Positions 25,323 through 33,680 of a stretch of DNA of 64,000 nt are shown here, in pieces. Location of the stretch: contig NZ_CP081002.1 in assembly GCF_029590555.1 (NCBI RefSeq), forward strand, positions 248,001-312,000. Direction: 5' to 3'. The notes beneath the pieces were generated by a model. It was not told where the DNA came from. It made no database searches and saw nothing but the letters and a program-made list of their open reading frames with translations. The number at the start of each line of letters is the position of its first letter. Within the stretch, counting starts at the first letter, position 1. This DNA comes from Sphingobium sp. V4 (GTDB taxonomy: Bacteria; Pseudomonadota; Alphaproteobacteria; Sphingomonadales; Sphingomonadaceae). The translations under genes and the position numbers were made by a program.

Positions 25323-27950
25323 TCAGAGCGCGAAGCGGATGCCGAACATGTAGCGGCGGCCGACCTGTTCGACTTCGGTGGGTTTGGACTCATCATCCTC
25401 ATAAGCCATGTAGATGGCGTCGGTGAGGTTGGTGGCGTCGGCGAACAGAGTCAGATTGTCATTGACCGCATAGCGGACCGACACGTCCAGATTGTCATAG
25501 CCCTTGCGATATTCGCCGCTGCCCAGGCCGCCCAGCGTGTCGAGCCAGTCGCTGCGCCACTGATAGCTGACGCGCGCCGACAGGCCATATTTCTCATAGT
25601 AGAAGGAGCCATTGAGCACGGTGTCGGACAGCCCCTGGAAGGGCAGTTTCTTCGCCGTCGACGTGTCGAAATGACCGCCCAGCAGCGCGATATTGCCCTG
25701 CACGCCAAAGCCGTCCAGCGGCGACGGCAGGAAGCTGAACTGCTGCTGATAATTGAACTCGACGCCATAGAGCCTGCCGCTCGTCCCGTTGAAGGTCGAA
25801 GTCAGCAGATAGCCGGACCGGTCGACACCGTTGCTGTCATACAGGTCGCTGCCCACCGCCTGCTGGTTCTGGTAGAGAACATTGTCGACCCAGCGATGGA
25901 AGGCCGAGACCGAAGCCAGCCCGCCGCCGGACAGATAATATTCCAGGCTGGCATCCACGCCCCAGGTATATTCGGGCTTCAGATCGGGATTGCCGCCGGA
26001 AATCGTGCCGGGCGAATTGGTGTCGTTGATGGAGCTGCCGACGCGAATCTCGCCGAAGGAGGGGCGCGCGATGCCGCGCTGGCCGGCGATGCGGAATACC
26101 AGGTCCGGGGTCAGGTCGAAGCGGGCGTTGATGCTGGGGAAGAAGTCGGTGTAGCTCTGTTGCGCGGAGAGCGGCACGGTGCCCGCCGCGGTGACGGCGG
26201 TACCGACATTGTCCAGTCGGAAATGTTCGACGCGCACGCCCGCGACCACCTGCCCGCCTTCGAACTCGACCTTGCCCATGACATAGCCGGCCAGCGTCTT
26301 TTCATTCAGGCGGTAGCGGTTGGCGGCGGGCACATTCTTGGCCGGATCATAGAGGCCGGCGGCCTGCAACGCCGCGAGCAGCGAGTCGACGTCGCGGCGC
26401 ATCGCGACATTGTCGATCTGGTTGAAGCTGAAACCGAGCGGGAAATTCGTATCCCACGGCTTGCTGGTCACATATTTGCCGATATTGAAGGGCTGGCCCA
26501 CGCTCGCGCCGCTGGCGAGCGAGACGATGTTCGACGTGGCGAAGGTGAAGCCGCTGATGTCCCGATCGGCGTAGAGGAAGCCGCCTGACAAGGTGGCGGC
26601 GCCCAGCGCCTTGGAAAAGTCGGCCTTCACCGTGTAGCTGTCGGAGAATGTGTCCTGCATCCCCGGAATGACGATGCCGCTGGAGCTGACCGTCGTCTGG
26701 TCGATGGCGGTCAGCGACGCGCCGCGCGTGCGGCTCGCACCGGTGCCGACTGTGCTGTAGAGGCTGATGATCGGAAAACGCGGATCGCTGGCGTCATAAT
26801 GGATCGAGGGCGACGCATTGCCCGACGTGCGCAGCTGGGTCAGCGGCAGGTAAGTGGTATTTTCCGTGCGGGTATAGTTGAGGTTGACCGACGCCTTCAG
26901 CCCGTCCTCGCTCTCATATTCGCCGCCGATCGTGTTGATATAGTTGCGGGTGCGATATTCGCCATAGTTGAAGGTCGACACGACCGGCACGCCGACCAGG
27001 TCGCCGCTGGCAAAGCCGCGCGTACCGATCGCGCTGCTGCTGTCCAGGTCGAACTCATACTGGTTGCGCTGCTCGTCATCCTTGAATTCGGTGTAGATGG
27101 AGCGGATGAAGAAGCGCTGCCCCTCGACCGGCTCATATTCGATCGCGCCGAACAGCCCATTATTCTCGCGCTCCAGCTGGTAGGAGCGGATGTCGAACTC
27201 GGTCGGCCCCTTGGCGTCATAGGCGCCCACCTCGCGATTGTCGGTCGTCTGCTTTCGGCGATAATGCGATCCGCCGACCACGACGCCGAACGTACCGTCG
27301 GACCAGCTGGCGCGCAGCGACGCCTGGCGCTGGTCCTTGTCACCCAGCTCCATGAAGCCGTAGCCGACATCGCCCTGCAGGTCGAAGCCGGTCTTGGCCA
27401 GCGGCGAATAGGTGCGCAGGTCGATATTGGCGACGATCGCCTCGGCCTGGAGGTTCGACGTCAGCGACTTGTTCACTGCCATCGCGCTCAGCAGCACGGC
27501 GGGCACCGCGTCGAACCGATAGGCGCGGGTCGTGCCGCCTTCATCGACGCCGATCATAGGCACGCCGTCGATGCTGACCGATGTCCAGCGGTTCGGCGCG
27601 CCGCGCACCTGGATATAGCGTTCCTGACCCTGGTCACGCTGCACAGCGACGGCGGGGAGTCGTGACAGGGCGGCGGCGCTGTTCTGGTCGGCGAAACGGC
27701 CGACCGAATCCGCCGCCACGATGTCGATCAGATTGTCGGCCTTGCGCTTGAGTTCGACCGAGGCGGCCTGCGCCGTCGCGATCGAACCGGTGACGACGAT
27801 CGCCTCGCCGTCAAACGCATCTTCCTCCATGGCGGCGGGCGTTGCCATCTGCTGCGCCTCAGCCCTGCTCGTCGCCGCCAGCGCCAGCAACGCCGCGCCT
27901 GCGAACATCATGATGCGAACCTGCGTCCGCTGCGACCTGTGAACCGTCAT
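25323..27950 (-). CDS. TonB-dependent receptor (Caulobacter-type)
   Basis: 875 residues from ATG 27950, preceded by GGGGGAA. The frame is open to 28037 but the signal peptide (ending ATSRAEAQ) follows 27950. Plug landmarks are VAADSVGRFADQNSAAALSRLP, IQVRGAPNRWTSVSIDGVP and a long SNLQAEAIVANIDLRT segment typical of the Caulobacter-like receptor subfamily. The barrel ends YMFGIRFAL. Members import saccharides and other large solutes. Co-directional with the phosphatase-like gene and divergent from a double TetR regulator that may control it. Ligand unknown. Confidence 0.88.
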   Translation of the reverse strand: MTVHRSQRTQVRIMMFAGAALLALAATSRAEAQQMATPAAMEEDAFDGEAIVVTGSIATAQAASVELKRKADNLIDIVAADSVGRFADQNSAAALSRLPAVAVQRDQGQERYIQVRGAPNRWTSVSIDGVPMIGVDEGGTTRAYRFDAVPAVLLSAMAVNKSLTSNLQAEAIVANIDLRTYSPLAKTGFDLQGDVGYGFMELGDKDQRQASLRASWSDGTFGVVVGGSHYRRKQTTDNREVGAYDAKGPTEFDIRSYQLERENNGLFGAIEYEPVEGQRFFIRSIYTEFKDDEQRNQYEFDLDSSSAIGTRGFASGDLVGVPVVSTFNYGEYRTRNYINTIGGEYESEDGLKASVNLNYTRTENTTYLPLTQLRTSGNASPSIHYDASDPRFPIISLYSTVGTGASRTRGASLTAIDQTTVSSSGIVIPGMQDTFSDSYTVKADFSKALGAATLSGGFLYADRDISGFTFATSNIVSLASGASVGQPFNIGKYVTSKPWDTNFPLGFSFNQIDNVAMRRDVDSLLAALQAAGLYDPAKNVPAANRYRLNEKTLAGYVMGKVEFEGGQVVAGVRVEHFRLDNVGTAVTAAGTVPLSAQQSYTDFFPSINARFDLTPDLVFRIAGQRGIARPSFGEIRVGSSINDTNSPGTISGGNPDLKPEYTWGVDASLEYYLSGGGLASVSAFHRWVDNVLYQNQQAVGSDLYDSNGVDRSGYLLTSTFNGTSGRLYGVEFNYQQQFSFLPSPLDGFGVQGNIALLGGHFDTSTAKKLPFQGLSDTVLNGSFYYEKYGLSARVSYQWRSDWLDTLGGLGSGEYRKGYDNLDVSVRYAVNDNLTLFADATNLTDAIYMAYEDDESKPTEVEQVGRRYMFGIRFAL

Positions 27951-28020
27951 ATATTCCCCCGATGTCATGGTGAGTCGGGGCGCGGTTAGAACGTCTGTAT
28001 GTAACAGGAGTGACGGGACA

Positions 28021-28038
28021 GTTGCAGTTTTGTGCAAC
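28021..28038. promoter_or_regulatory. Inverted repeat between TonB receptor and double-TetR gene
   Basis: GTTGCA (28021-28026) and TGCAAC (28033-28038) pair perfectly across GTTTTG. The site is 71 bases from the receptor ATG and 68 from the regulator ATG, a natural place for an operator used by the divergent regulator. Confidence 0.4.
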
Positions 28039-28105
28039 CGGCGGGGGTTGGCGGTGGCGAATGATCTGGTAGATTTGCATCAGCCCCAACAAAGCGACTG
28101 CCAGG

Positions 28106-29320
28106 ATGTCAGCGACAAATTCCGAATTTTCCGGCCTTTCGATGAAGGCGCAACTGCTGGTCGACACGGTCCTGGCCATCTGGATGGAGCGCGGGACGGG
28201 GGAGATGTCCGCGCGCAGCATCGGCAGCGCTGCCGGCTTCAGTCCATCCGCTCTCTATTATCACTTCGATGATATTGAACGATTGTATGAAGCCGCGCAA
28301 GAGCGTGCTGTGGCGATGGGCCAGTCATGGTGCGACGCCAAACTGGCCATGCTGGACGAGGCGTGCGGCGCCGATGCACCTTCCGCCGATGCGCTGGGCC
28401 CAGTACTCGCCGCGCTGATCGACGATTTCTGCACCCAGGAGCGCATGACCGCCTTCGCCTGGCGCGAATGCCAGATGCTGGCCGGACGATCCGCGCGCTT
28501 CGCTACCCTCAGCGAACGCTGGGACGCGGTATGGCGGCATTTCTGGCAACAGGTCTGCGCGCACTTCGACATGGCGGACAAGGCCGAACTGTGCCGCCAT
28601 TTTTTCGATGGAGAAAGCGGCCTGCACCTGATGCGCTGGAACCGTGCGGCCGACCGCGCCAGCCTGGATGAAATGGCGGCGGCCTGGGTGGGTTGGCTGA
28701 TGGGCGAACTGCCCCGCCACGCCCCATGGCGACGGTCGCTGATGGCGCGCGCCATTGGTTCGGGCGGGTTGGACAAGCCTGACGGCCTGCGTCTCGACAT
28801 CGCGCGCGCCGCGGCGGCGCTGCTCGCCGACGGGGGCGTGGGCGCGATCACCCATCGCGCCGTGGCGGCGGCGACCGGCCTGACGCTGGGCGTCGTTTCG
28901 CACAATTGCCGGCGAACAGACGATCTGCTGCGCCTCGCCTATGGCGAGGTCTATCGCAGCCTGACCAGCGAGCGGGAGGAGATGTCGGACAGGGACGGGC
29001 CGTCGGTCGCGCCGGTTTCAGACCTGCCGGCACGGCTCCAGTTGCGCGCGATCGATGAACTCATCCTGGCCGTCGCACGCGGCCGCACCGATGCGGCGCT
29101 GACTTTGCAGTTGCGCTATCTGCGCGGCATCACCAGCCGCCAGGCGCTGGTCGATCGCGTGGCCCTGCGGGGCGAGGCCTTCGATCTGCTGGCTGCCGTT
29201 TATTCCAGCGCGATGATGGGTGTCTTGCGTTCTTCCGGCTGCCAGCCGGAGGACGATGCCAGTCCGGTTGTTTCGGCAGTCAGCGACCAGCTTCTCTCTC
29301 TCCTCCCGCGCGCGCTCTGA
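28106..29320 (+). CDS. Tandem TetR-family regulator (two HTH units in one chain)
   Basis: 404 residues, twice the normal TetR size. First unit (about 1-210): an HTH with ARSIGSAAGFSPSALYYHFDDIERLYEAA, then a ligand-domain-like helical region. Second unit (about 225-404): LRLDIARAAAALLADGGVGA then THRAVAAATGLTLGVVSHNCRRTDDLLRLAY, another HTH with a degenerate recognition helix, again followed by a helical domain. One continuous frame with no frameshift sign. It may bind DNA as a pseudo-dimer. Divergent from the receptor at 25323-27950, with an inverted repeat between them, so that operon is the probable target. Effector unknown. Shine-Dalgarno is weak (CCAGG). Confidence 0.8.
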   Translation: MSATNSEFSGLSMKAQLLVDTVLAIWMERGTGEMSARSIGSAAGFSPSALYYHFDDIERLYEAAQERAVAMGQSWCDAKLAMLDEACGADAPSADALGPVLAALIDDFCTQERMTAFAWRECQMLAGRSARFATLSERWDAVWRHFWQQVCAHFDMADKAELCRHFFDGESGLHLMRWNRAADRASLDEMAAAWVGWLMGELPRHAPWRRSLMARAIGSGGLDKPDGLRLDIARAAAALLADGGVGAITHRAVAAATGLTLGVVSHNCRRTDDLLRLAYGEVYRSLTSEREEMSDRDGPSVAPVSDLPARLQLRAIDELILAVARGRTDAALTLQLRYLRGITSRQALVDRVALRGEAFDLLAAVYSSAMMGVLRSSGCQPEDDASPVVSAVSDQLLSLLPRAL

Positions 29321-29327
29321 CCCCTAT

Positions 29328-30212
29328 TCAGAGGCGATCGCGCGCCGCGCGAACAACCTCCCCGATGAAATCGGCGACCGCCCGCACGCGCGGCAGGCGC
29401 TGAAGATCGGCGTGCATCACCAGCCAGTAGCTGCGCGACAACTGCATTTCGTCGGGCATCAGCTGCACCAGCCGATCGTCATCCTTGGCAGCGAAAACAT
29501 GCAGGAAGGCAAGGCCGAGGCCCGCGGCGGCGGCGGCCTGTTGCGCGGCGCTCGAACTGGCGCGAAAGCCGATGGTGGCGCCGGGCAGCAACTGATTGAG
29601 CGCGATCATCTCCGGGAAGCCGGCCAGTTCCTCGATATAGGAAATGAAAACATGGTCGTAGAGCTGCGCCCGCGTCTCGGGCGCGCCATGCCGGTCCAGA
29701 TAGGCGCGCGAGGCGAACAGGCCCAGCTGGTAATCGGCCAGCTTCCGCGTCACCAGCCGGCCGCGCGGCGGCGGCTTCAGCATCACCGCCATGTCGGCCT
29801 CTCGCCGCGACAGGCTGTTCGTCCGGCTTTCCGACGCCAACTCCAGCACCAGCCCCGGATGCCGGTCCCGCAGCTGGGCGGCCCTGGGGGCCAGCAAATG
29901 GCTGGCGAAGGCCTCTGGCGTCGCCAGCCGCACCGTGCCGTCGACCGCCCGGTCGCGATCGCGCACGCTGGCGGCGGCGGCCAGCAGCTCGCTTTCGATC
30001 CGTTCGGCATGGGGTTGCAGCGCGAAGGCGGCCTGCGTCGGCGTCACCCCGCGCGGCGACCGATCGAACAGGCGCACGGCCAGCGCCGTCTCCAGCTGGC
30101 CGATCCTTCGCGCTACCGTGCTATGGTCCATCCCGACCCGGCGGGCCGCCGCCAGCATGTTGCCTTCCCGCAGGATGGTCAGGAACAGGCGCAGGTCATC
30201 CGGGTTCAGCAT
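29328..30212 (-). CDS. LysR-family transcriptional regulator
   Basis: 294 residues. N-terminal winged HTH (residues 1-60: LRLFLTILREGNMLAAARRVGMDHSTVARRI, then ETALAVRLFDRSPRGVTPT) and a C-terminal periplasmic-binding-like effector domain (about 90-290). Divergent from mmsA with a 96-base gap that contains AT-rich segments suitable for LysR binding, so activation of mmsA is the simplest inference. The co-inducer is unknown. Convergent with the double-TetR gene, whose stop is 7 bases away. Confidence 0.88.
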   Translation of the reverse strand: MLNPDDLRLFLTILREGNMLAAARRVGMDHSTVARRIGQLETALAVRLFDRSPRGVTPTQAAFALQPHAERIESELLAAAASVRDRDRAVDGTVRLATPEAFASHLLAPRAAQLRDRHPGLVLELASESRTNSLSRREADMAVMLKPPPRGRLVTRKLADYQLGLFASRAYLDRHGAPETRAQLYDHVFISYIEELAGFPEMIALNQLLPGATIGFRASSSAAQQAAAAAGLGLAFLHVFAAKDDDRLVQLMPDEMQLSRSYWLVMHADLQRLPRVRAVADFIGEVVRAARDRL

Positions 30213-30308
30213 ATGTATTTCTACACAATGATTGTGGGTTGATTACCGTATAATCACCAATCAGGATCGTCTAGTCCCGCCGCAGCGAATTGGTGTGAGG
30301 AGAGTGTC

Positions 30309-31808
30309 ATGCGGACGGTCAATCATTTCATCCATGGGGAACAACTGGCGCTTTCGGGCGGTCGCGCGGCGGACGTACTGGACCCTTCTACCGGGGCGGT
30401 TCAGGCGCAGGTACGGTTGGCGCGCGCCGTCGATCTGCAACAGGCGGTGGACTCCGCCCGCGCCGCTCAGCCGGCCTGGGCCGCCATGAACCCGCAGCGT
30501 CGGGCGCGCGTCATGTTCCGGTTCAAGGAATTGATCGAACAAAATATGGACGATCTCGCCCATCTTCTCTCGTCCGAACATGGCAAGGTCGTGGCCGACT
30601 CGAAGGGCGACATCCAGCGGGGCCTGGAAGTGGTGGAGTTCGCCTGCGGCATCCCCCATCTGCTGAAGGGCGAATATAGCGAAGGCGCAGGGCCGGGCAT
30701 CGACGTCTGGTCGATGCGCCAGCCGATCGGCATCGCGGCGGGTATCACGCCGTTCAACTTCCCGGCGATGATCCCGCTCTGGATGGCCGCGCCGGCCATC
30801 GCCTGCGGCAACGCCTTCATCCTCAAGCCGTCCGAACGCGATCCGTCGGTGCCAGTCCGGCTCGCGGAACTGGCGATGGAGGCCGGCCTGCCGGCGGGCA
30901 TCCTCAATGTCCTCCATGGCGACAAGGAGATTGTCGACGCCATCCTGGACCATCCGGACATCAAGGCGGTCAGCTTCGTCGGCTCGTCCGACATCGCCAA
31001 CTATGTCTATGGCCGGGGCGCGCAGAACGGCAAGCGGGTGCAGTGCATGGGCGGCGCCAAGAATCACGGCATCATCCTGCCGGACGCGGACATGGACCAG
31101 GCGGTGGCCGACATCATCGGCGCGGCCTATGGCAGCGCGGGCGAACGCTGCATGGCGCTGCCGGTCGTGACCCCGGTGGGCGAAGCGACGGCAGAGATAT
31201 TGCGCGCCAAGCTGGTGACGGCGATCGAGGGGTTGCGCGTCGGCATCTCGACCGATCCCGATGCCCATTATGGTCCCGTCGTCACCGCCCAGCATAAGGC
31301 GCGGATCGAAAACTACATCCAGATGGCGGCCGATGAGGGCGCGGAGATCGTCGTCGACGGCCGCGGCTTCTCGCTCCAGGGCTATGAGCAGGGCTTCTTC
31401 CTTGCGCCCACGCTGATCGACCGCGTGACACCGCAGATGAAAAGCTATCAGGAGGAGATTTTCGGCCCCGTGCTTCAGATCCTGCGCGCCGATACGTTCG
31501 AGGAAGCGCTCAGCTACCCCACCAACCATCAATATGGCAACGGCGTCGCCATCTTCACCCGCAACGGCGACTATGCACGCAAGTTCGCGGCCCAAGTGGA
31601 GGTCGGCATGGTCGGCATCAACGTGCCGATCCCGGTGCCGGTCGCCTATCACAGCTTCGGCGGCTGGAAGCGGTCGGGCTTCGGCGACCTGGATCAATAT
31701 GGCATGGACGGCGTGCGCTTCTACACCCGCACCAAGAAGATCACCCAGCGCTGGCCCTCGGGCGGCGCTGTGGTCGACCAGAGCTTCGTCATCCCGACCA
31801 TGGGATGA
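30309..31808 (+). CDS. mmsA: CoA-acylating methylmalonate-semialdehyde dehydrogenase
   Basis: 499 residues. ALDH superfamily with GITPFNFPAMIPLWMAAPA, FVGSSDIANYVY and the catalytic cysteine in GSAGERCMALP; the GAKNHGIILPDAD segment is characteristic of MmsA rather than ordinary NAD-ALDHs. It converts methylmalonate semialdehyde (or malonate semialdehyde) to propionyl-CoA (acetyl-CoA) with NAD and CoA. This is the last step of valine and some beta-amino-acid or inositol catabolism, but could serve propionyl-CoA-forming side-chain oxidation too. GAGGAGA lies 6 bases before ATG. Divergent from a LysR regulator. No other valine gene is seen next to it. Confidence 0.92.
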   Translation: MRTVNHFIHGEQLALSGGRAADVLDPSTGAVQAQVRLARAVDLQQAVDSARAAQPAWAAMNPQRRARVMFRFKELIEQNMDDLAHLLSSEHGKVVADSKGDIQRGLEVVEFACGIPHLLKGEYSEGAGPGIDVWSMRQPIGIAAGITPFNFPAMIPLWMAAPAIACGNAFILKPSERDPSVPVRLAELAMEAGLPAGILNVLHGDKEIVDAILDHPDIKAVSFVGSSDIANYVYGRGAQNGKRVQCMGGAKNHGIILPDADMDQAVADIIGAAYGSAGERCMALPVVTPVGEATAEILRAKLVTAIEGLRVGISTDPDAHYGPVVTAQHKARIENYIQMAADEGAEIVVDGRGFSLQGYEQGFFLAPTLIDRVTPQMKSYQEEIFGPVLQILRADTFEEALSYPTNHQYGNGVAIFTRNGDYARKFAAQVEVGMVGINVPIPVPVAYHSFGGWKRSGFGDLDQYGMDGVRFYTRTKKITQRWPSGGAVVDQSFVIPTMG

Positions 31809-31825
31809 CGGGCGACGCGTCCCGG

Positions 31826-32461
31826 CTACGGCCGGGGCGCGAGTCCGCCGATCAGCGTGTCGACCAGCGCATCGGCGATGGCGTCGACAGTCATCGGCCC
31901 AGCCGGATCATGCCAGCGGGCCGGCCAGTTGAGCGCGCCCGCCAGGGCGAAGGCCGCCATCTTCACGTCGACCGGCGCGATCGATCCGTCAGCGACTCCC
32001 GCCTCGATCAACCCGCGCAGCGCCAGGTCGATGTCGCGTTTCCCCGCGCGGAACAGCGCCGCGCCATCGGGCGAGAGGGACTCATCGCCGGTGCGAACCA
32101 CGCAACGGCCGAAATCATCCATGTTGATCTGCGCATAATGACGCAGGAACTTGCGCAGCCGGTCAAGGCCGCTGCCCGGCTCGTGCCTGGCTGCTTCCGC
32201 CGCGAGGCGCAGCGGCTCCAGCCCGCGCGTCACACACTCGATCAGCACCTGCTCCTTGTTGCCAAGATAATGATAGATGGTCGGTTTGCTGATCCCCAGC
32301 GACGCCGCCACATCGTCCAGGGAGGTTGCGTGATAGCCGCGCGCATTGAACATCCGCACCGCCGCCCGCAGCACCGCCTCGCGCTTTTCCTCGCGGTCCC
32401 GGATCTTTTCGGCGCGTGTGCGAAAGGGGGAGGGGGCTTGCGAAGCGGACGCGGTGGACAA
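31826..32461 (-). CDS. TetR-family repressor of the adjacent acyl-CoA operon
   Basis: 211 residues when started at TTG 32461, which has AAGGAG 6 bases upstream. An ATG-initiated frame from 32518 is longer but has no Shine-Dalgarno and would overlap the promoter of the divergent gene. N-terminal HTH (about 20-65): LRAAVRMFNARGYHATSLDDVAASLGISKPTIYHYLGNKEQV. The C-terminal helical domain is of the kind found in fatty-acid/CoA-ester sensors. An inverted repeat at 32513-32537 in the shared promoter is its probable operator. It should repress the acyl-CoA dehydrogenase operon and respond to an acyl-CoA or free acid; the ligand is inferred, not shown. Confidence 0.85.
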   Translation of the reverse strand: MSTASASQAPSPFRTRAEKIRDREEKREAVLRAAVRMFNARGYHATSLDDVAASLGISKPTIYHYLGNKEQVLIECVTRGLEPLRLAAEAARHEPGSGLDRLRKFLRHYAQINMDDFGRCVVRTGDESLSPDGAALFRAGKRDIDLALRGLIEAGVADGSIAPVDVKMAAFALAGALNWPARWHDPAGPMTVDAIADALVDTLIGGLAPRP

Positions 32462-32483
32462 TGAAAACTCCTTCGCCCTCCTC

Positions 32484-32537
32484 TTGACAAAAAACGCGGC
32501 CATAAGCAATCTACTCATCAGTATATAAACGACGAGT
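32484..32537 (+). promoter_or_regulatory. Promoter and TetR-type operator of the acyl-CoA operon
   Basis: TTGACA at 32484-32489 is a consensus -35; a -10 region falls near 32507-32513. Just downstream ACTCATC (32513-32519) and GACGAGT (32531-32537) form an inverted repeat with one mismatch and an 11-base spacer, covering the expected transcription start. A repressor bound here would block the operon starting at 32544. Confidence 0.5.
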
Positions 32538-32543
32538 GAGTTT

Positions 32544-33668
32544 ATGCTGACCGAAATTCAGCTGTCGATCCGGGACATGGTGAGAGGATTTGCGCAGGAT
32601 CGGATCCGCCCCCACAGCGCCGGATTCGAGGCGGAGGGCGGCTATCCGCCCGCCCTGTTCGAGGAGATGGGCGGGCTGGGCCTGTGGGGCATGACCGCAC
32701 CGGAATCCTTTGGCGGGGCGGAGGCGGATTCGGTGTCCTATGCGCTCGCGCTGATGGAGATCGCGGCGGCCGACGGCGCGCTCTCTACGATCGTGTCGAT
32801 CCAGAACAGCATCATGGTCGGCGGCCTGCTCAAGGACGGCAGCCCCGCGCAACAACGGCGCTTCCTGCCCGACCTGATCGCCGGCCGGACCATCGGCGCC
32901 TTCGCCCTGACCGAAGCCGACGCCGGGTCGGACGCCGCCGCGATCCGCACTCGGGCGGAGAAGGTGGAAGGGGGCTGGCGCCTCAACGGTTCCAAGCAGT
33001 TCATCACCTCGGGCCGGATCGGCGGCCTCACCATGGTCATTGCTGTCACCGACCCGCAGGCCGGCAAGAAGGGGCTGTCCGCCTTCCTCGTCCCCACCGA
33101 CCGTCCCGGCTATGTTGTCGACAAGGTCGAGCACAAGATGGGGCAGGGCGCGTCGGACACCTGTGCCCTGCGCTTCGACGATCTGTTCGTCGAGGACGAC
33201 CTGCTGATCGGGGAGCCGGGGCAGGGCTATCGCATCGCACTCGCCAATCTGGAGACGGGGCGGATCGGCATCGCCGCGCAATGCGTCGGCATGGCGCAGG
33301 CCGCGCTGGAGATCGCGGTCGGCTATGCAAGGGATCGCCGCTCGATGGGCAAGGCGATCATCGATCATCAGGCGGTCGGCTTCCGCCTCGCCGACCTCGC
33401 CACCCGGCTGGAGGCTGCGCGGCAACTCGTCCTCTCCGCCGCCGTGCTCAAGGATGCAGGGCAACCCGCCCTGACCCAGGCGTCCATGGCCAAGCTCTTC
33501 GCCTCCGAAAGCGCCGAGGCAATCGTGTCCGGCGCGCTCCAGACGCTGGGCGGCTATGGCTATCTGGAGGAATATGGCGTCGCCAAAATCTACCGCGATG
33601 TGCGCGTCTGCCAGATTTACGAGGGCACATCCGACATCCAGCGCATGGTCATCGCGCGCAGTCTTTGA
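32544..33668 (+). CDS. Acyl-CoA dehydrogenase
   Basis: 374 residues, the family norm. Landmarks are FALTEADAGSDAAAIRT, the middle-domain GSKQFITSGRIG, and the C-terminal IYEGTSDIQRMVIARSL, where the glutamate is the usual catalytic base. It oxidises an acyl-CoA to the 2,3-enoyl-CoA with FAD, electrons passing to ETF. First gene of a co-directional six-gene run (to 38590) under a TetR-type operator. Chain length or ring nature of the substrate cannot be read from sequence; short/branched-chain type is the default guess. Confidence 0.92.
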   Translation: MLTEIQLSIRDMVRGFAQDRIRPHSAGFEAEGGYPPALFEEMGGLGLWGMTAPESFGGAEADSVSYALALMEIAAADGALSTIVSIQNSIMVGGLLKDGSPAQQRRFLPDLIAGRTIGAFALTEADAGSDAAAIRTRAEKVEGGWRLNGSKQFITSGRIGGLTMVIAVTDPQAGKKGLSAFLVPTDRPGYVVDKVEHKMGQGASDTCALRFDDLFVEDDLLIGEPGQGYRIALANLETGRIGIAAQCVGMAQAALEIAVGYARDRRSMGKAIIDHQAVGFRLADLATRLEAARQLVLSAAVLKDAGQPALTQASMAKLFASESAEAIVSGALQTLGGYGYLEEYGVAKIYRDVRVCQIYEGTSDIQRMVIARSL

Positions 33669-33680
33669 AGGGAATCCATC

